Positions 54,926 to 62,909 of a DNA stretch of 64,000 bases are shown piece by piece. The notes below the pieces were generated by a model, which did no database searches, was not told the origin of the DNA, and saw only the letters and a program-made list of their open reading frames with translations. Location: positions 68,729-132,728 of the forward strand of contig CALUPB010000002.1 of assembly GCA_944322585.1 (NCBI GenBank), written 5' to 3'. How positions within the stretch are numbered: position 1 is the stretch's first letter; every line of letters begins with the position of its first letter. The stretch comes from an uncultured Bacteroidales bacterium (lineage in GTDB: Bacteria; Bacteroidota; Bacteroidia; Bacteroidales; UBA932). The position numbers and the translations under genes are program-made.

Positions 54926-57312
54926 ATGAAAAACTTTATTGTCCATATCGTGACAATTGCAGCTTATTCTATCGTCATGATACAGTGTTCTGGTCCTGTA
55001 TCAAGACTTGAACGAGCTCTACAGGCAGCCGGCAGCAACAGACATGAACTGGAACAAGTCCTCTACCGTTATTCCTCAGACCCTGCCGACAGCCTGAAAT
55101 ACAGGGCTGCCGTATTCCTTATAGAGAATATGCCTGGACATTCCTATTATGAGGGAGAACAGCTGGACCGGTATCTCGAATATTATCCTGTCCTCCGTAC
55201 AATGATGCAGGCAGGGAAAGCGCCACAAGCTGCCGCAGATTCCATTATCGGCAAATACGGGATTTTTGACTCGTCAAAATTAAAACTCCTGTATGATGTC
55301 GCAACCGTAGATTCCGCCTATTTGTGCAATAATATTGAATGGGCTTTTAAAGTATGGCACGAACAGCCCTGGGGAAAGAATATTCCATTTGAAGATTTTT
55401 GCGAATATCTTCTTCCATATAGAGTCGGCAATGAGACCTTACCGGAATGGCGTGAAAAATATTACAAAAAATACAATGAACTTCTGGATACATTGCGTAC
55501 ATCCCAAAAGACAGACAAAGAAGACCCGTTACAAGCTGCTTTGTGCATAATCAACTCCCTCCTCCAACCAGATCAGATTTACTTCACGACAACTGTTCCG
55601 GCCGACCTGCCCCATGTCGGGCCTGACATGGCAGAAGCCAAAAGCGGCACTTGCAGAGAGATGTCCGATTTTGTATTATATGTATGCCGGGCCTTGGGAA
55701 TACCTTGTGCTGTCGATTATATGCCCGTACGGGGGAATGACAATGTCGGACATTTCTGGGTAACATTATGGGATAAAACAGGAGAATTATATTTTCAGGA
55801 ATTCGGCGAGTCTCCTCAAATACTAAAAGACTCCCACATAATCAGAGCTCCAAAGGCAAAAGTCTACAGATCAATGTATGGTTCCGATCTGGATATGACT
55901 GAAAAATATTCGGATCATTTTCTGAAAAGTATAGAAATCCCTTCTTCTGCCATTTACTCGGGACGCAAGCCTGAAACAATATATTTATGCATGCATTCCA
56001 GATCCGACTGGATTCCTGTTGATTCTACATATTACCGCAGAAATCGCATTGAGTTCAACAATATTTGCGGAGGGAACGTATTCCGGCTCGCGTCAAAACA
56101 TCCGGGAAAGATACGGTTCCGGTCAGACCCTTTCTATCTCGGGACCAACGGGGATTTACACTTTTTTAAAAAGAATAAAGGGAAACAGAATATAACAGTA
56201 TTTGCAAAATTCCCACCGGCTATTTTCAACTCCCGTATGCCAGGAGGAGTATTTGAAGGCAGCAATGATATTTCTTTCAGGCAAAAGGATACATTATTCG
56301 TGATAGACAATAAACCGGTAAGGCTTTTCTCGACGGCTAATATTACGGATACTGCGAAGTACCGCTATATCCGGTATTTCGGTCCGAATAACGGATACTG
56401 TAACGTCGCAGAACTCGCTTTCTATGACAAATACGGCAAAAAACTTCAAGGCAAGCCTGTCGGAACATCATGGGAAAAGACACATGATTATCATAAAGCA
56501 TTCGATGGCACTACCTTGACTTCATTTGATGATTTTAAACCTTCCGGAGGTTGGGCAGGGATGGACTTCGGGAAAGCGGTAACGGTATCCGAAATAATAT
56601 ATATTCACCAAGAAATTACGACAACTATGTAAGAGAGGGTGACAAATATGAACTTTTTTATTGTGACGGTATCTGGAAATCTGCCGGGAAAGCTATAGCT
56701 TCTTCCGATTCTCTTGTTTTCCACGATGTACCTGCCGGTACTCTGTATCTGCTTAAAAATCATTCTCGTGGAGTACAGGAAAGGGCATTCGCATACGAAA
56801 ACGGCAAACAATTATGGGACAGAGAGATTGAAACAGTTTTTCAAGCAAGGGAAATACCGGAAGAGCAATTACATCCTTCCATTGCCAGAATGTCATATGA
56901 AAAAACATGGGAAGGGCATTACACATATGCATACCCTGGCACTGGATGGGAGAAACCAGACTACAACGATTCCGCATGGAGATACGGGAAAGCCGCATTC
57001 GGTACCGCAGGTTTAATAGGGGTCAATACCTTGTTCTTGACTAAAGATATATGGGTCAGGCGGCGTATCATATTCGACCCTAAAACAATACACAGAAAAA
57101 AACTGTTTGTCAGATTTTCTCACGATGATGATTTTCAGCTCTATATCAATGGACTTCCCGTTATTTCAGAGAAAGGATGGCAGACAGATGCAACAGTAGA
57201 AATACCGGATTCCATAACCAGGACAATGGTGAACGGAGAAGCTCTTCTTGCCGCTCATTGCAGGAATTTCAACGGAGACAGCATGGTAGATTTTGGAATA
57301 TATATAAAATAA
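54926..57312 (+). pseudogene. Transglutaminase-like and discoidin-domain lipoprotein split by a 2-nt frameshift
   Basis: Two frames belong to one protein of about 794 residues. The first frame (54926-56632) starts with a lipoprotein signal (MIQC) and has a transglutaminase-like core with Cys about 243 (SGTCREMSDFVLYVCRALGI) and His about 276 (NVGHFWVTLWD). It then enters an F5/8-type discoidin domain (NVAELAFYDKYGKKLQG). It leaves frame after VSEIIY; the second frame resumes with SPRNYDNYVREGDKYELFY. It ends in a galactose-binding-like domain (WRYGKAAFG, LFVRFSHDDDFQLYINGLP). Removing one AT from ATATATAT (56597-56604) rejoins both frames. It may be a sequencing error, a true pseudogene or a phase switch. 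Confidence 0.85.
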
Positions 57313-57333
57313 ATCACTGTTGGATTCATTCGT

Positions 57334-57353
57334 GTCCACTAAAAATAGTGGAC
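57334..57353 (+). terminator. 7-bp hairpin before the first NVEALT gene
   Basis: GTCCACT (57334-57340) and AGTGGAC (57347-57353) enclose a 6-nt A-rich loop, 22 bp after the stop of the split gene. It might end PUL transcription or act as an attenuator for the peptide gene at 57390. The stem is short and no T-run follows. Confidence 0.4.
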
Positions 57354-57389
57354 GATAGTTATAAAGTTTAACTTTTAAATTTATCAGTC

Positions 57390-57611
57390 ATGAAAAGACT
57401 TCTGATTTCAGCGGCTGCTGCGGCAGCTCTTGTGACAGGCCTGGTGCTCGGCCTGCACTCTATGCGTAACCTCGACCCGATCCTCGAAGCCAACGTCGAG
57501 GCCCTGACCAGCGGAGAAACGTCTAAAGAAGGGTTTAACACCGTACTGAAAATTGAATCCAGTCATACCTTGATATGTAAGGGATCCGGAAATCTGGAGT
57601 GTACGTGGTAA
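57390..57611 (+). CDS. NVEALT-family secreted peptide precursor 1
   Basis: 73 residues. Leader of about 43 residues: start MKRLLISAAAAAALVTGLVL, then GLHSMRN, LDPILEANVEALT and SGE. The N-terminus is a signal-like hydrophobic helix. The NVEALT motif defines the Bacteroidota family of that name, whose function is unknown. The tail (TSKEGFNTVLKIESSHTLIC to the end, ECTW) has two cysteines and shares nothing with the other three tails. A beta-propeller lipoprotein gene starts 22 bp downstream. Confidence 0.85.
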   Translation: MKRLLISAAAAAALVTGLVLGLHSMRNLDPILEANVEALTSGETSKEGFNTVLKIESSHTLICKGSGNLECTW

Positions 57612-57633
57612 ATGATTTTAAAACATATCGAAT

Positions 57634-58752
57634 ATGAGGTCGAAACATATACTATGGATTATCGCGGGATTGTCAGTGTTGGGTTCCTGTCGGCAGGAAG
57701 AGATGTCAGGAGATCCTATGCCTGTGGAATTCAGGAGCGGAACGACTGACCTGCATCTTGACATGGAATATCTTGCCCTTGATGTTCCTGATGATATGGT
57801 TCTGGGTAACATCGACCTGATAGACGATGACGGGACATACATCTATCTTCTTCAGGTCCAGTCGGCAGGAGCCGGAGTGTATGTGTTCGACCTTGGGACA
57901 GGCTCATACGAGACAAAGATAGGGAACAGGGGGAGAGGCCCCGGGGAGTATGTAATACCCATGTCCTTTACTCTGATGGACAGTAAGATATGTATTATAG
58001 ACGGAGGGTCACAAAAAGCATTATATTACGATATAGGTGACAGTTTCCGGTATCTCGGTGACAAACCGGTGGAGGATATCAGTTCTTTTGAAAAATATGA
58101 CAGCAACCGTCTGATCAGCGGGAATAATGTATATTACGGAAATTCCGGATTCCGGGACAAGGGCTTTCTGCTGCTTGACAGCAATTTTACGGTGCAGAAA
58201 GGGATGGTGGACAAGATGGTTGTATCCGGATATATGACCGGCCCGCTGAAATCGGTATACAGGAGTGGAGACAGAGTGCGGACGTATATGCAGTCCGATC
58301 CTGTAATATATGAATATGACGGATGTGAGATGGTTCCCGTATATGAACTGTCTTTCGAGGGGTACAGCTTTCCTTCCGCAGATTATCTGAGGAAGATATC
58401 CAGAGGAGGCAGGGATTACACCCGTGCTTTGCGTGAGTCGGGCTATATATCTTATTATGACTTTTTCGAGACGGAAGATGCCATGTTGTCTCTTTTCATG
58501 TCAGGAGGAGAAAGACATGTGGGTATATATTCAAAACGGACGGGCAAGTCGCGCATTTTTACGGAGTCGGGACTGGAGAAAATCTCTCCGTATGGGCCGC
58601 TGTTCATATCGGGGACTGTAGACGAAAGGATTGCGATAGTCCTGCCCGTATCGGAACTGAAGGCTATGGACAATCTCCCCCGTGAACTGCAGCCAATTGT
58701 GCGTAATGCATCGGAAACGGATATTGTTCTCCAATTAATCAAAGTACCATAA
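57634..58752 (+). CDS. Six-bladed beta-propeller lipoprotein 1
   Basis: 372 residues. Lipobox LGSC followed by RQEEMSGD. The mature protein is beta-rich with the family hallmark NRGRGPGEY (about residue 98), seen in the 6-bladed beta-propeller proteins of Bacteroidota. Blade-like repeats continue to the C-terminus. It probably sits in the outer membrane or periplasm. It is paired with NVEALT peptide 1, 22 bp upstream. I infer a partner or receptor role; no catalytic residues are evident. Confidence 0.85.
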   Translation: MRSKHILWIIAGLSVLGSCRQEEMSGDPMPVEFRSGTTDLHLDMEYLALDVPDDMVLGNIDLIDDDGTYIYLLQVQSAGAGVYVFDLGTGSYETKIGNRGRGPGEYVIPMSFTLMDSKICIIDGGSQKALYYDIGDSFRYLGDKPVEDISSFEKYDSNRLISGNNVYYGNSGFRDKGFLLLDSNFTVQKGMVDKMVVSGYMTGPLKSVYRSGDRVRTYMQSDPVIYEYDGCEMVPVYELSFEGYSFPSADYLRKISRGGRDYTRALRESGYISYYDFFETEDAMLSLFMSGGERHVGIYSKRTGKSRIFTESGLEKISPYGPLFISGTVDERIAIVLPVSELKAMDNLPRELQPIVRNASETDIVLQLIKVP

Positions 58753-58784
58753 GAGGTTTGTCAAGTCTTGATTAAGTGGTGGAT

Positions 58785-58792
58785 TATATTTG
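58785..58792 (+). promoter_or_regulatory. Candidate -7 box of NVEALT unit 2
   Basis: TATATTTG matches TAnnTTTG, 70 bp before the ATG at 58862. The -33 element is not at standard spacing. A small stem AGCTC/GAGCT follows at 58809-58825. This suggests that unit 2 can be transcribed on its own. Confidence 0.45.
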
Positions 58793-58861
58793 CCGAGAAT
58801 AAAAGAAAAGCTCCTTGAAAGAGCTGATAATAACATTATTAACAATTAAAAACTCAGAAAC

Positions 58862-59107
58862 ATGAAGAAGTTTTTGATTTCAGCAGCTGCTGCGGCAGCT
58901 CTCGTGACAGGTCTGGTGCTCGGCCTGCACTCTATGCGTAACCTCGACCCGATCCTCGAAGCCAATGTCGAGGCGTTGACAAGGAACGAAGGTGGAGGAG
59001 GATATGATTGTCCCGGCGCATGTCTGACATGGGCAGGAAGTACAGGCGGTGGGATAGATTGCATGTGTCACAGGTATGCAGGAAGGTGTAAGAGATGGTG
59101 TGACTAA
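58862..59107 (+). CDS. NVEALT-family secreted peptide precursor 2 (six-cysteine tail)
   Basis: 81 residues. The leader is nearly identical to precursor 1 (MKKFLISAAAAAALVTGLVL, LEANVEALT). The tail begins RNEGGGGYDCPGACLTWAG and ends GRCKRWCD. It has six cysteines (DC, AC, DC, MC, RC, WC), plus Gly and several Trp/Arg, which suggests three disulfides in a compact extracytoplasmic peptide. A propeller lipoprotein and a CxxC lipoprotein follow in the same unit. Confidence 0.88.
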   Translation: MKKFLISAAAAAALVTGLVLGLHSMRNLDPILEANVEALTRNEGGGGYDCPGACLTWAGSTGGGIDCMCHRYAGRCKRWCD

Positions 59108-59130
59108 TTGTCGGATTATGTCATGATTAT

Positions 59131-60177
59131 ATGAGAAAGTTTGTAAAATATGATTTGGGTATTCTGATAATATCCTGGATGTTCTATTCTTGTACATCTT
59201 ATCATGGTGCAGAGAAGCACTTCGATGCAACTGTTAAAATAAATGCGGAATGTATTATTATCAATGAACTGTTAGGGATAAACAATATCATCAAACTCGA
59301 TGATTATCTAATATTGCAGAATGGAAGTGAAGGCGTTGAGGATTTTTTCTTTGTATATTCCTGTCCCGAAATGGATTTCCTTTATTCTTTTGCCAAGCGA
59401 GGAAGAGGTCCAAATGAATATTTTTTTCCTGCAATAATAAAGAATACACCAGGGAATATTCTGGGCTTCCGGGATCATGCGACAGACAAACTGGCTTTTT
59501 ATGAGGTCACTGATACTTGCGCCAACTTATGCAATACAATCCCTTTCAAATCCCAGGACAATTTTCGCTTCTTTTGGGAAATAACTTATGTTTCCGATTC
59601 ATTATATTTAACTAAGCATCAGGGATATAAAACAGGAGCTACAGAACTGTGGAATATAAAAACGGCTACTTTAACAGACAGTCTTCCCAATACCTTTAAA
59701 AATTTACCCCGGGAATTGGGTAAAGATTACTATACTATTTTCGATGATTACTTTATCGCCGGGAACGGAAACAGGTTCGTATTGGCCTATCTCATGATAG
59801 ACAGGATAGATTTCGGAATTATTGACGGAGGCAAAATGTCAATTGTGTCATCGGTGGGAACTACATCAACTCCAAATTTCTATTTATATAAACGAAACGA
59901 GACAACGGAATTCAATGTAGATAGAAACATAGTATACTATGAGAATGTATTTGCCGGAGCAGAATATGTATATGCCCTTTATTCGGATGACCGACTTGAT
60001 AATACTGAACGAAATCATTCTTCCATCATTGAAATATACGATTGGTCGGGATCTCCGGTAACACTATTGCGACTTGATATTCCCGTTGCTTATTTCACTG
60101 TTGATGAAGCGAACAGAATTATTTATGCGGTGAACCCGGAATTATCAGAAGAACAGATATTAAAATATACATTTTAA
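59131..60177 (+). CDS. Six-bladed beta-propeller lipoprotein 2
   Basis: 348 residues, 23 bp after peptide 2. Lipobox FYSC. Family hallmark KRGRGPNEYFFP near residue 90. More AT-rich than propeller 1 and only weakly similar outside the hallmark, so it appears to co-vary with its own peptide. Likely lipid-anchored outside the cytoplasm. Confidence 0.82.
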   Translation: MRKFVKYDLGILIISWMFYSCTSYHGAEKHFDATVKINAECIIINELLGINNIIKLDDYLILQNGSEGVEDFFFVYSCPEMDFLYSFAKRGRGPNEYFFPAIIKNTPGNILGFRDHATDKLAFYEVTDTCANLCNTIPFKSQDNFRFFWEITYVSDSLYLTKHQGYKTGATELWNIKTATLTDSLPNTFKNLPRELGKDYYTIFDDYFIAGNGNRFVLAYLMIDRIDFGIIDGGKMSIVSSVGTTSTPNFYLYKRNETTEFNVDRNIVYYENVFAGAEYVYALYSDDRLDNTERNHSSIIEIYDWSGSPVTLLRLDIPVAYFTVDEANRIIYAVNPELSEEQILKYTF

Positions 60178-60189
60178 GATTTCGCATAT

Positions 60190-60762
60190 ATGCATTTTCG
60201 GTATAAATTGATAGTAATTTGTATTTTGATGATGTCTCTGTCAGCATGTAAAGAGTATCATATCTCAAGGCAGTTAAGATCATTTATGAACAACACGATA
60301 ACTGTGCCATCTGAAATGCAAGTTATTTGTGGCAGGAATATATGTCCTGTAGATACTTATTCAGCCAATAAAGCACGACTGATAATTCTATTCGATTCAT
60401 TGGAATGTTCATCTTGTCAAATCAATAAGTTATTTAATTATGTATCAGCATACGAAAAAATCAGAGCTCTTCCTGATTGTGATTTAATGACAGTGTTTTC
60501 TCCTAGACAAGAAGAGTATGACGAAACTGTCAGACAACTGATGATACTGAATTTCCCTTATCCCATATATATTGATTTTTGGGGAAATTTTCGAAAATTA
60601 AACAAATGTATACCGGATGATACTAAATTTCACAGTTTTCTGATAAATAAAAATGGCAAGCCGGTATTTGTCGGGAATCCTATGCATAGTCCTCAAATGA
60701 TGGAATTATTCATGGAGACTATGGATAGATTAAGAATGGACGAAGAAGTGCAAAGGGAGTAA
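60190..60762 (+). CDS. Thioredoxin-like lipoprotein with CxxC motif
   Basis: 190 residues, 12 bp after propeller 2. Lipobox LSAC. The line IILFDSLECSSCQINKLFNY has a CxxC pair placed after a beta strand, as in thioredoxin folds. LNFPYPIYIDF and FLINKNGKPVFVGNP follow, typical of TlpA/redoxin-like proteins (strand plus K-x-G-x-P turn). Probably a membrane-tethered thiol-disulfide protein. Its place next to the six-cysteine peptide suggests a role in disulfide formation or reshuffling of that peptide, which is inference. AT-rich. Confidence 0.75.
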   Translation: MHFRYKLIVICILMMSLSACKEYHISRQLRSFMNNTITVPSEMQVICGRNICPVDTYSANKARLIILFDSLECSSCQINKLFNYVSAYEKIRALPDCDLMTVFSPRQEEYDETVRQLMILNFPYPIYIDFWGNFRKLNKCIPDDTKFHSFLINKNGKPVFVGNPMHSPQMMELFMETMDRLRMDEEVQRE

Positions 60763-60914
60763 TGAAAAATATTTTAACAATAACATTATTGACCGGTGCT
60801 TCATTGTTCTCATCAGACCTTCATGCCCAGCAGCTGACGCCGAATGAGGCAATCGGAGTGGCGCGGATGCAGAATTTCGCGGCGGTCATTACCGACATAG
60901 GACAGACGTTATGA
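60762..60914 (+). pseudogene. Short exported ORF, possible truncated protease N-terminus
   Basis: 50 codons: signal peptide MKNILTITLLTGASLFSSDL and HAQQLTPNEAIGVARMQNF, ending TDIGQTL. The start overlaps the stop of the CxxC lipoprotein (TAATG), so it would be translationally coupled. The part after the signal (QQLTPNEA) recalls the propeptide start of C10-type cysteine proteases in Bacteroidota, but the rest is missing. Likely a 5' fragment left by recombination when the next peptide unit arrived. Confidence 0.45.
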
Positions 60915-60974
60915 TACAGATGCCATAATGGTATCAGTTATAGCTGTTTTATTAACTTTTAAATTCTGTCAGTC
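60910..60974 (+). promoter_or_regulatory. Conserved leader with hairpin before NVEALT gene 3
   Basis: Matches 62586-62650 at most positions. It contains GATGCC (60919-60924), loop ATAAT, GGTATC (60930-60935), then TTTTATTAACTTTTAAATTC and TGTCAGTC directly before the ATG. The copy at 62.6 kb has GATACC in the left arm, so the difference keeps RNA pairing (G-U versus A-U). The TTAACTTTTAAATT and CAGTC parts also precede peptide gene 1 at about 57.37 kb. Confidence 0.6.
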
Positions 60975-61250
60975 ATGAAAAAACTTCTGATTTCAGCGGC
61001 TGCCACGGTAGCTCTCGTGACAGGTCTGGTGCTCGGCCTGCACTCGATGAGTGACATCGACCCTATCCTCGAGGCCAATATCGAGGCCCTGACCAGCGGA
61101 GAAGGGAATTATGATTATCCGGATGGATATCCATACTCCGTCAAATGTAACGTAAGTTTAGGCGGATTACGGAAATGTCAGGCTACAGTAATAACATGTC
61201 AAGGCGGTGGATCCGGCTGCAATGAAAGGCCATGCCCGGTACATCATTAA
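60975..61250 (+). CDS. NVEALT-family secreted peptide precursor 3 (five cysteines)
   Basis: 91 residues. Leader as in the others with small changes (LHSMSDIDPILEANIEALTS), i.e. NIEALT. The tail is longer: it starts GNYDYPDGYPYSVKCNVSLG and ends CNERPCPVHH, with five cysteines. An odd number could leave one free thiol or allow a dimer. It is followed 10 bp later by propeller 3. Confidence 0.87.
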   Translation: MKKLLISAAATVALVTGLVLGLHSMSDIDPILEANIEALTSGEGNYDYPDGYPYSVKCNVSLGGLRKCQATVITCQGGGSGCNERPCPVHH

Positions 61251-61260
61251 TAATGCATAG

Positions 61261-62364
61261 ATGAGAAATTTCTATTTCATTTTACTGATCATTCTGGTCC
61301 AGGGCTGTGTCTCTGAACCGGATATCAGTTTTGACTGTACCATAGACTGCAATACAGATGACATGACGGATAACAGTCCGGATTATGTCGGAAGTGTTTC
61401 ATATCTTCCCCTTGCCGCATACGGAGATGCCGTATTCAGGAATATCGACAAGATGTGCTTTAGGAACGGCCTGATATATATTGCAGACTATAAATCAGGG
61501 AAAATCATTGCGTATACACTGAAAGGCGATATTGACTTCGTGCTTGACAGGAAAGGAAGAGGACCGGGAGACTATCTCGACATCAAGAGTTTCACTGTGG
61601 ACAGCGACTGCCTGTATATCCTCGACAATTTCAACAGGAAAATATTCGTCTATGACAGTACCGACGGGACTTTCATAAGGTCGGCTGACATCGGTTTCGT
61701 TGCCTGGGATATGGAGGTCTTTGATAACGGTGACTTTGCCTTTGCATTCTCTCCGATGAAAGGCGGACATTTGAATAGCGGACAGCCTCGTGGAAGAATT
61801 CTTATTACGGATGGTGAGTTCCGGATCAAAGAATCGTTGCTTGAATATAAGGCCGGAAAATATGACCTTATAGGTCAGTTGAGGTATTTCTCCACATACG
61901 GTGAGAAATTGCTGTACTCTTCAATATGTTTCGACGGTTTCATGATTTTCGACAGAGGAAATCCGGAGAACAGGAAATATGTGGGACTCCGGTTTTCCCG
62001 GCCAATTCCGAAGTCCTCGAGACAGGATGAGAACGTTCTGGACAAAAATTACAATTATCTGGCAAATGTCCCTATATTGTGTGATGACTATGTCATGACG
62101 ACAATCAATGACAAGTCCGGTTATATATCGAATTACATGTACAATTCTGCCACAGGAACATGGTCTGAAAATCCGGAAGGCGGATGCAGGAATTATATTT
62201 ACTTCCCAATCGCGAGTTATGACGGTAGTTTCGTGAGTCTGATTGACGCAGAATCTGTGTATGACGAACTGATAGCGACAGGTTTTACCCGGGCGGATGA
62301 GGTAACGGAAAAACATTTGAGGCAAGGCAATCCCGTGCTGCTGTTTTATAAAATGAAAATATAA
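61261..62364 (+). CDS. Six-bladed beta-propeller lipoprotein 3
   Basis: 367 residues. Lipobox VQGC. Hallmark DRKGRGPGDYLDI near residue 98. Blade-like strands continue (LYILDNFNRKIFVYDS, FAFSPMKGG). It is 10 bp after peptide 3, so the two are co-translated. The same lipoprotein-plus-propeller plan as its three relatives, with low sequence identity outside the hallmark. Confidence 0.85.
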   Translation: MRNFYFILLIILVQGCVSEPDISFDCTIDCNTDDMTDNSPDYVGSVSYLPLAAYGDAVFRNIDKMCFRNGLIYIADYKSGKIIAYTLKGDIDFVLDRKGRGPGDYLDIKSFTVDSDCLYILDNFNRKIFVYDSTDGTFIRSADIGFVAWDMEVFDNGDFAFAFSPMKGGHLNSGQPRGRILITDGEFRIKESLLEYKAGKYDLIGQLRYFSTYGEKLLYSSICFDGFMIFDRGNPENRKYVGLRFSRPIPKSSRQDENVLDKNYNYLANVPILCDDYVMTTINDKSGYISNYMYNSATGTWSENPEGGCRNYIYFPIASYDGSFVSLIDAESVYDELIATGFTRADEVTEKHLRQGNPVLLFYKMKI

Positions 62365-62371
62365 AAGTCAT

Positions 62372-62587
62372 ATGTCTATAATAAGCAGGCGAATATCTAT
62401 TCTGTATGTTGTCGGTCTTGCGATGTCCATATTATACGATGAGTGGACGGCATTACTGATGCAGAGAAGTCGATATGATAAATCTGTTATAGCAATTGAT
62501 AAAACTGTGATAATAAAATGCTCCGAGCGAGTTTGTAACGGAATACAGCGCAATTGGCTGTTGGGGAAAGATCATTTCGGGAAATAA
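62372..62587 (+). CDS. Small protein of unknown function
   Basis: 71 codons starting 7 bp after the stop of propeller 3. N-terminal positive residues (MSIISRRISILYVVGLAMSI) and a hydrophobic stretch suggest membrane insertion. The C-terminus has two cysteines (KCSERVC) and ends KDHFGK. It has no family I recognise. It occupies the place taken by the CxxC lipoprotein in unit 2. It may be a fragment or a small membrane protein; no strong ribosome-binding site is seen. Confidence 0.4.
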   Translation: MSIISRRISILYVVGLAMSILYDEWTALLMQRSRYDKSVIAIDKTVIIKCSERVCNGIQRNWLLGKDHFGK

Positions 62588-62650
62588 TGATACAGATACC
62601 ATAAAGGTATCCGTTATAACTGTTTTATTAACTTTTAAATTCTGTAAGTT
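62586..62650 (+). promoter_or_regulatory. Conserved leader with hairpin before NVEALT gene 4
   Basis: Copy of the leader at 60910-60974. The stem GATACC (62595-62600), loop ATAAA and GGTATC (62606-62611) pair perfectly. The same TTTTATTAACTTTTAAATTC follows and runs up to the ATG. No TAnnTTTG box is seen inside, so it may be a post-transcriptional element or carry an alternative promoter. Confidence 0.6.
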
Positions 62651-62908
62651 ATGAAAAGACTTCTGATTTCAGCGGCTGCCGCGGCAGCTCTTGTGACAGG
62701 TCTGGTGCTCGGCCTGCACTCGATGAGTAACCTCGACCCTATCCTCGAAGCCAATGTCGAGGCCCTGACTAACGGGGAGGGAGATGTCGTCGATGTACCA
62801 TGCGTCTCCAGAGACAGTGAGTGTGTCATGACTGTCCGGGATATCAATGGCAACCAATATGAACTGACAATATCAGGGTTAGCCAATAAAGGCATTTTGG
62901 TCAGATAA
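62651..62908 (+). CDS. NVEALT-family secreted peptide precursor 4
   Basis: 85 residues. Leader MKRLLISAAAAAALVTGLVL, LHSMSNLDPILEANVEALTN. Tail starts GEGDVVDVPCVSRDSECVMT and ends ANKGILVR, with two cysteines. Its leader codons differ from those of peptide 1 at only about a dozen of 129 bases, whereas the tails are unrelated. The next gene begins 1 bp after its stop. Confidence 0.87.
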   Translation: MKRLLISAAAAAALVTGLVLGLHSMSNLDPILEANVEALTNGEGDVVDVPCVSRDSECVMTVRDINGNQYELTISGLANKGILVR

Positions 62909-62909
62909 G

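Noticed and set aside
56551-57312. Separate gene starting at 56551 after the transglutaminase-like frame
   Set aside because: Its first codons overlap and lack a start context; the protein text continues the discoidin domain of the upstream frame, so it is the second half of one broken gene.
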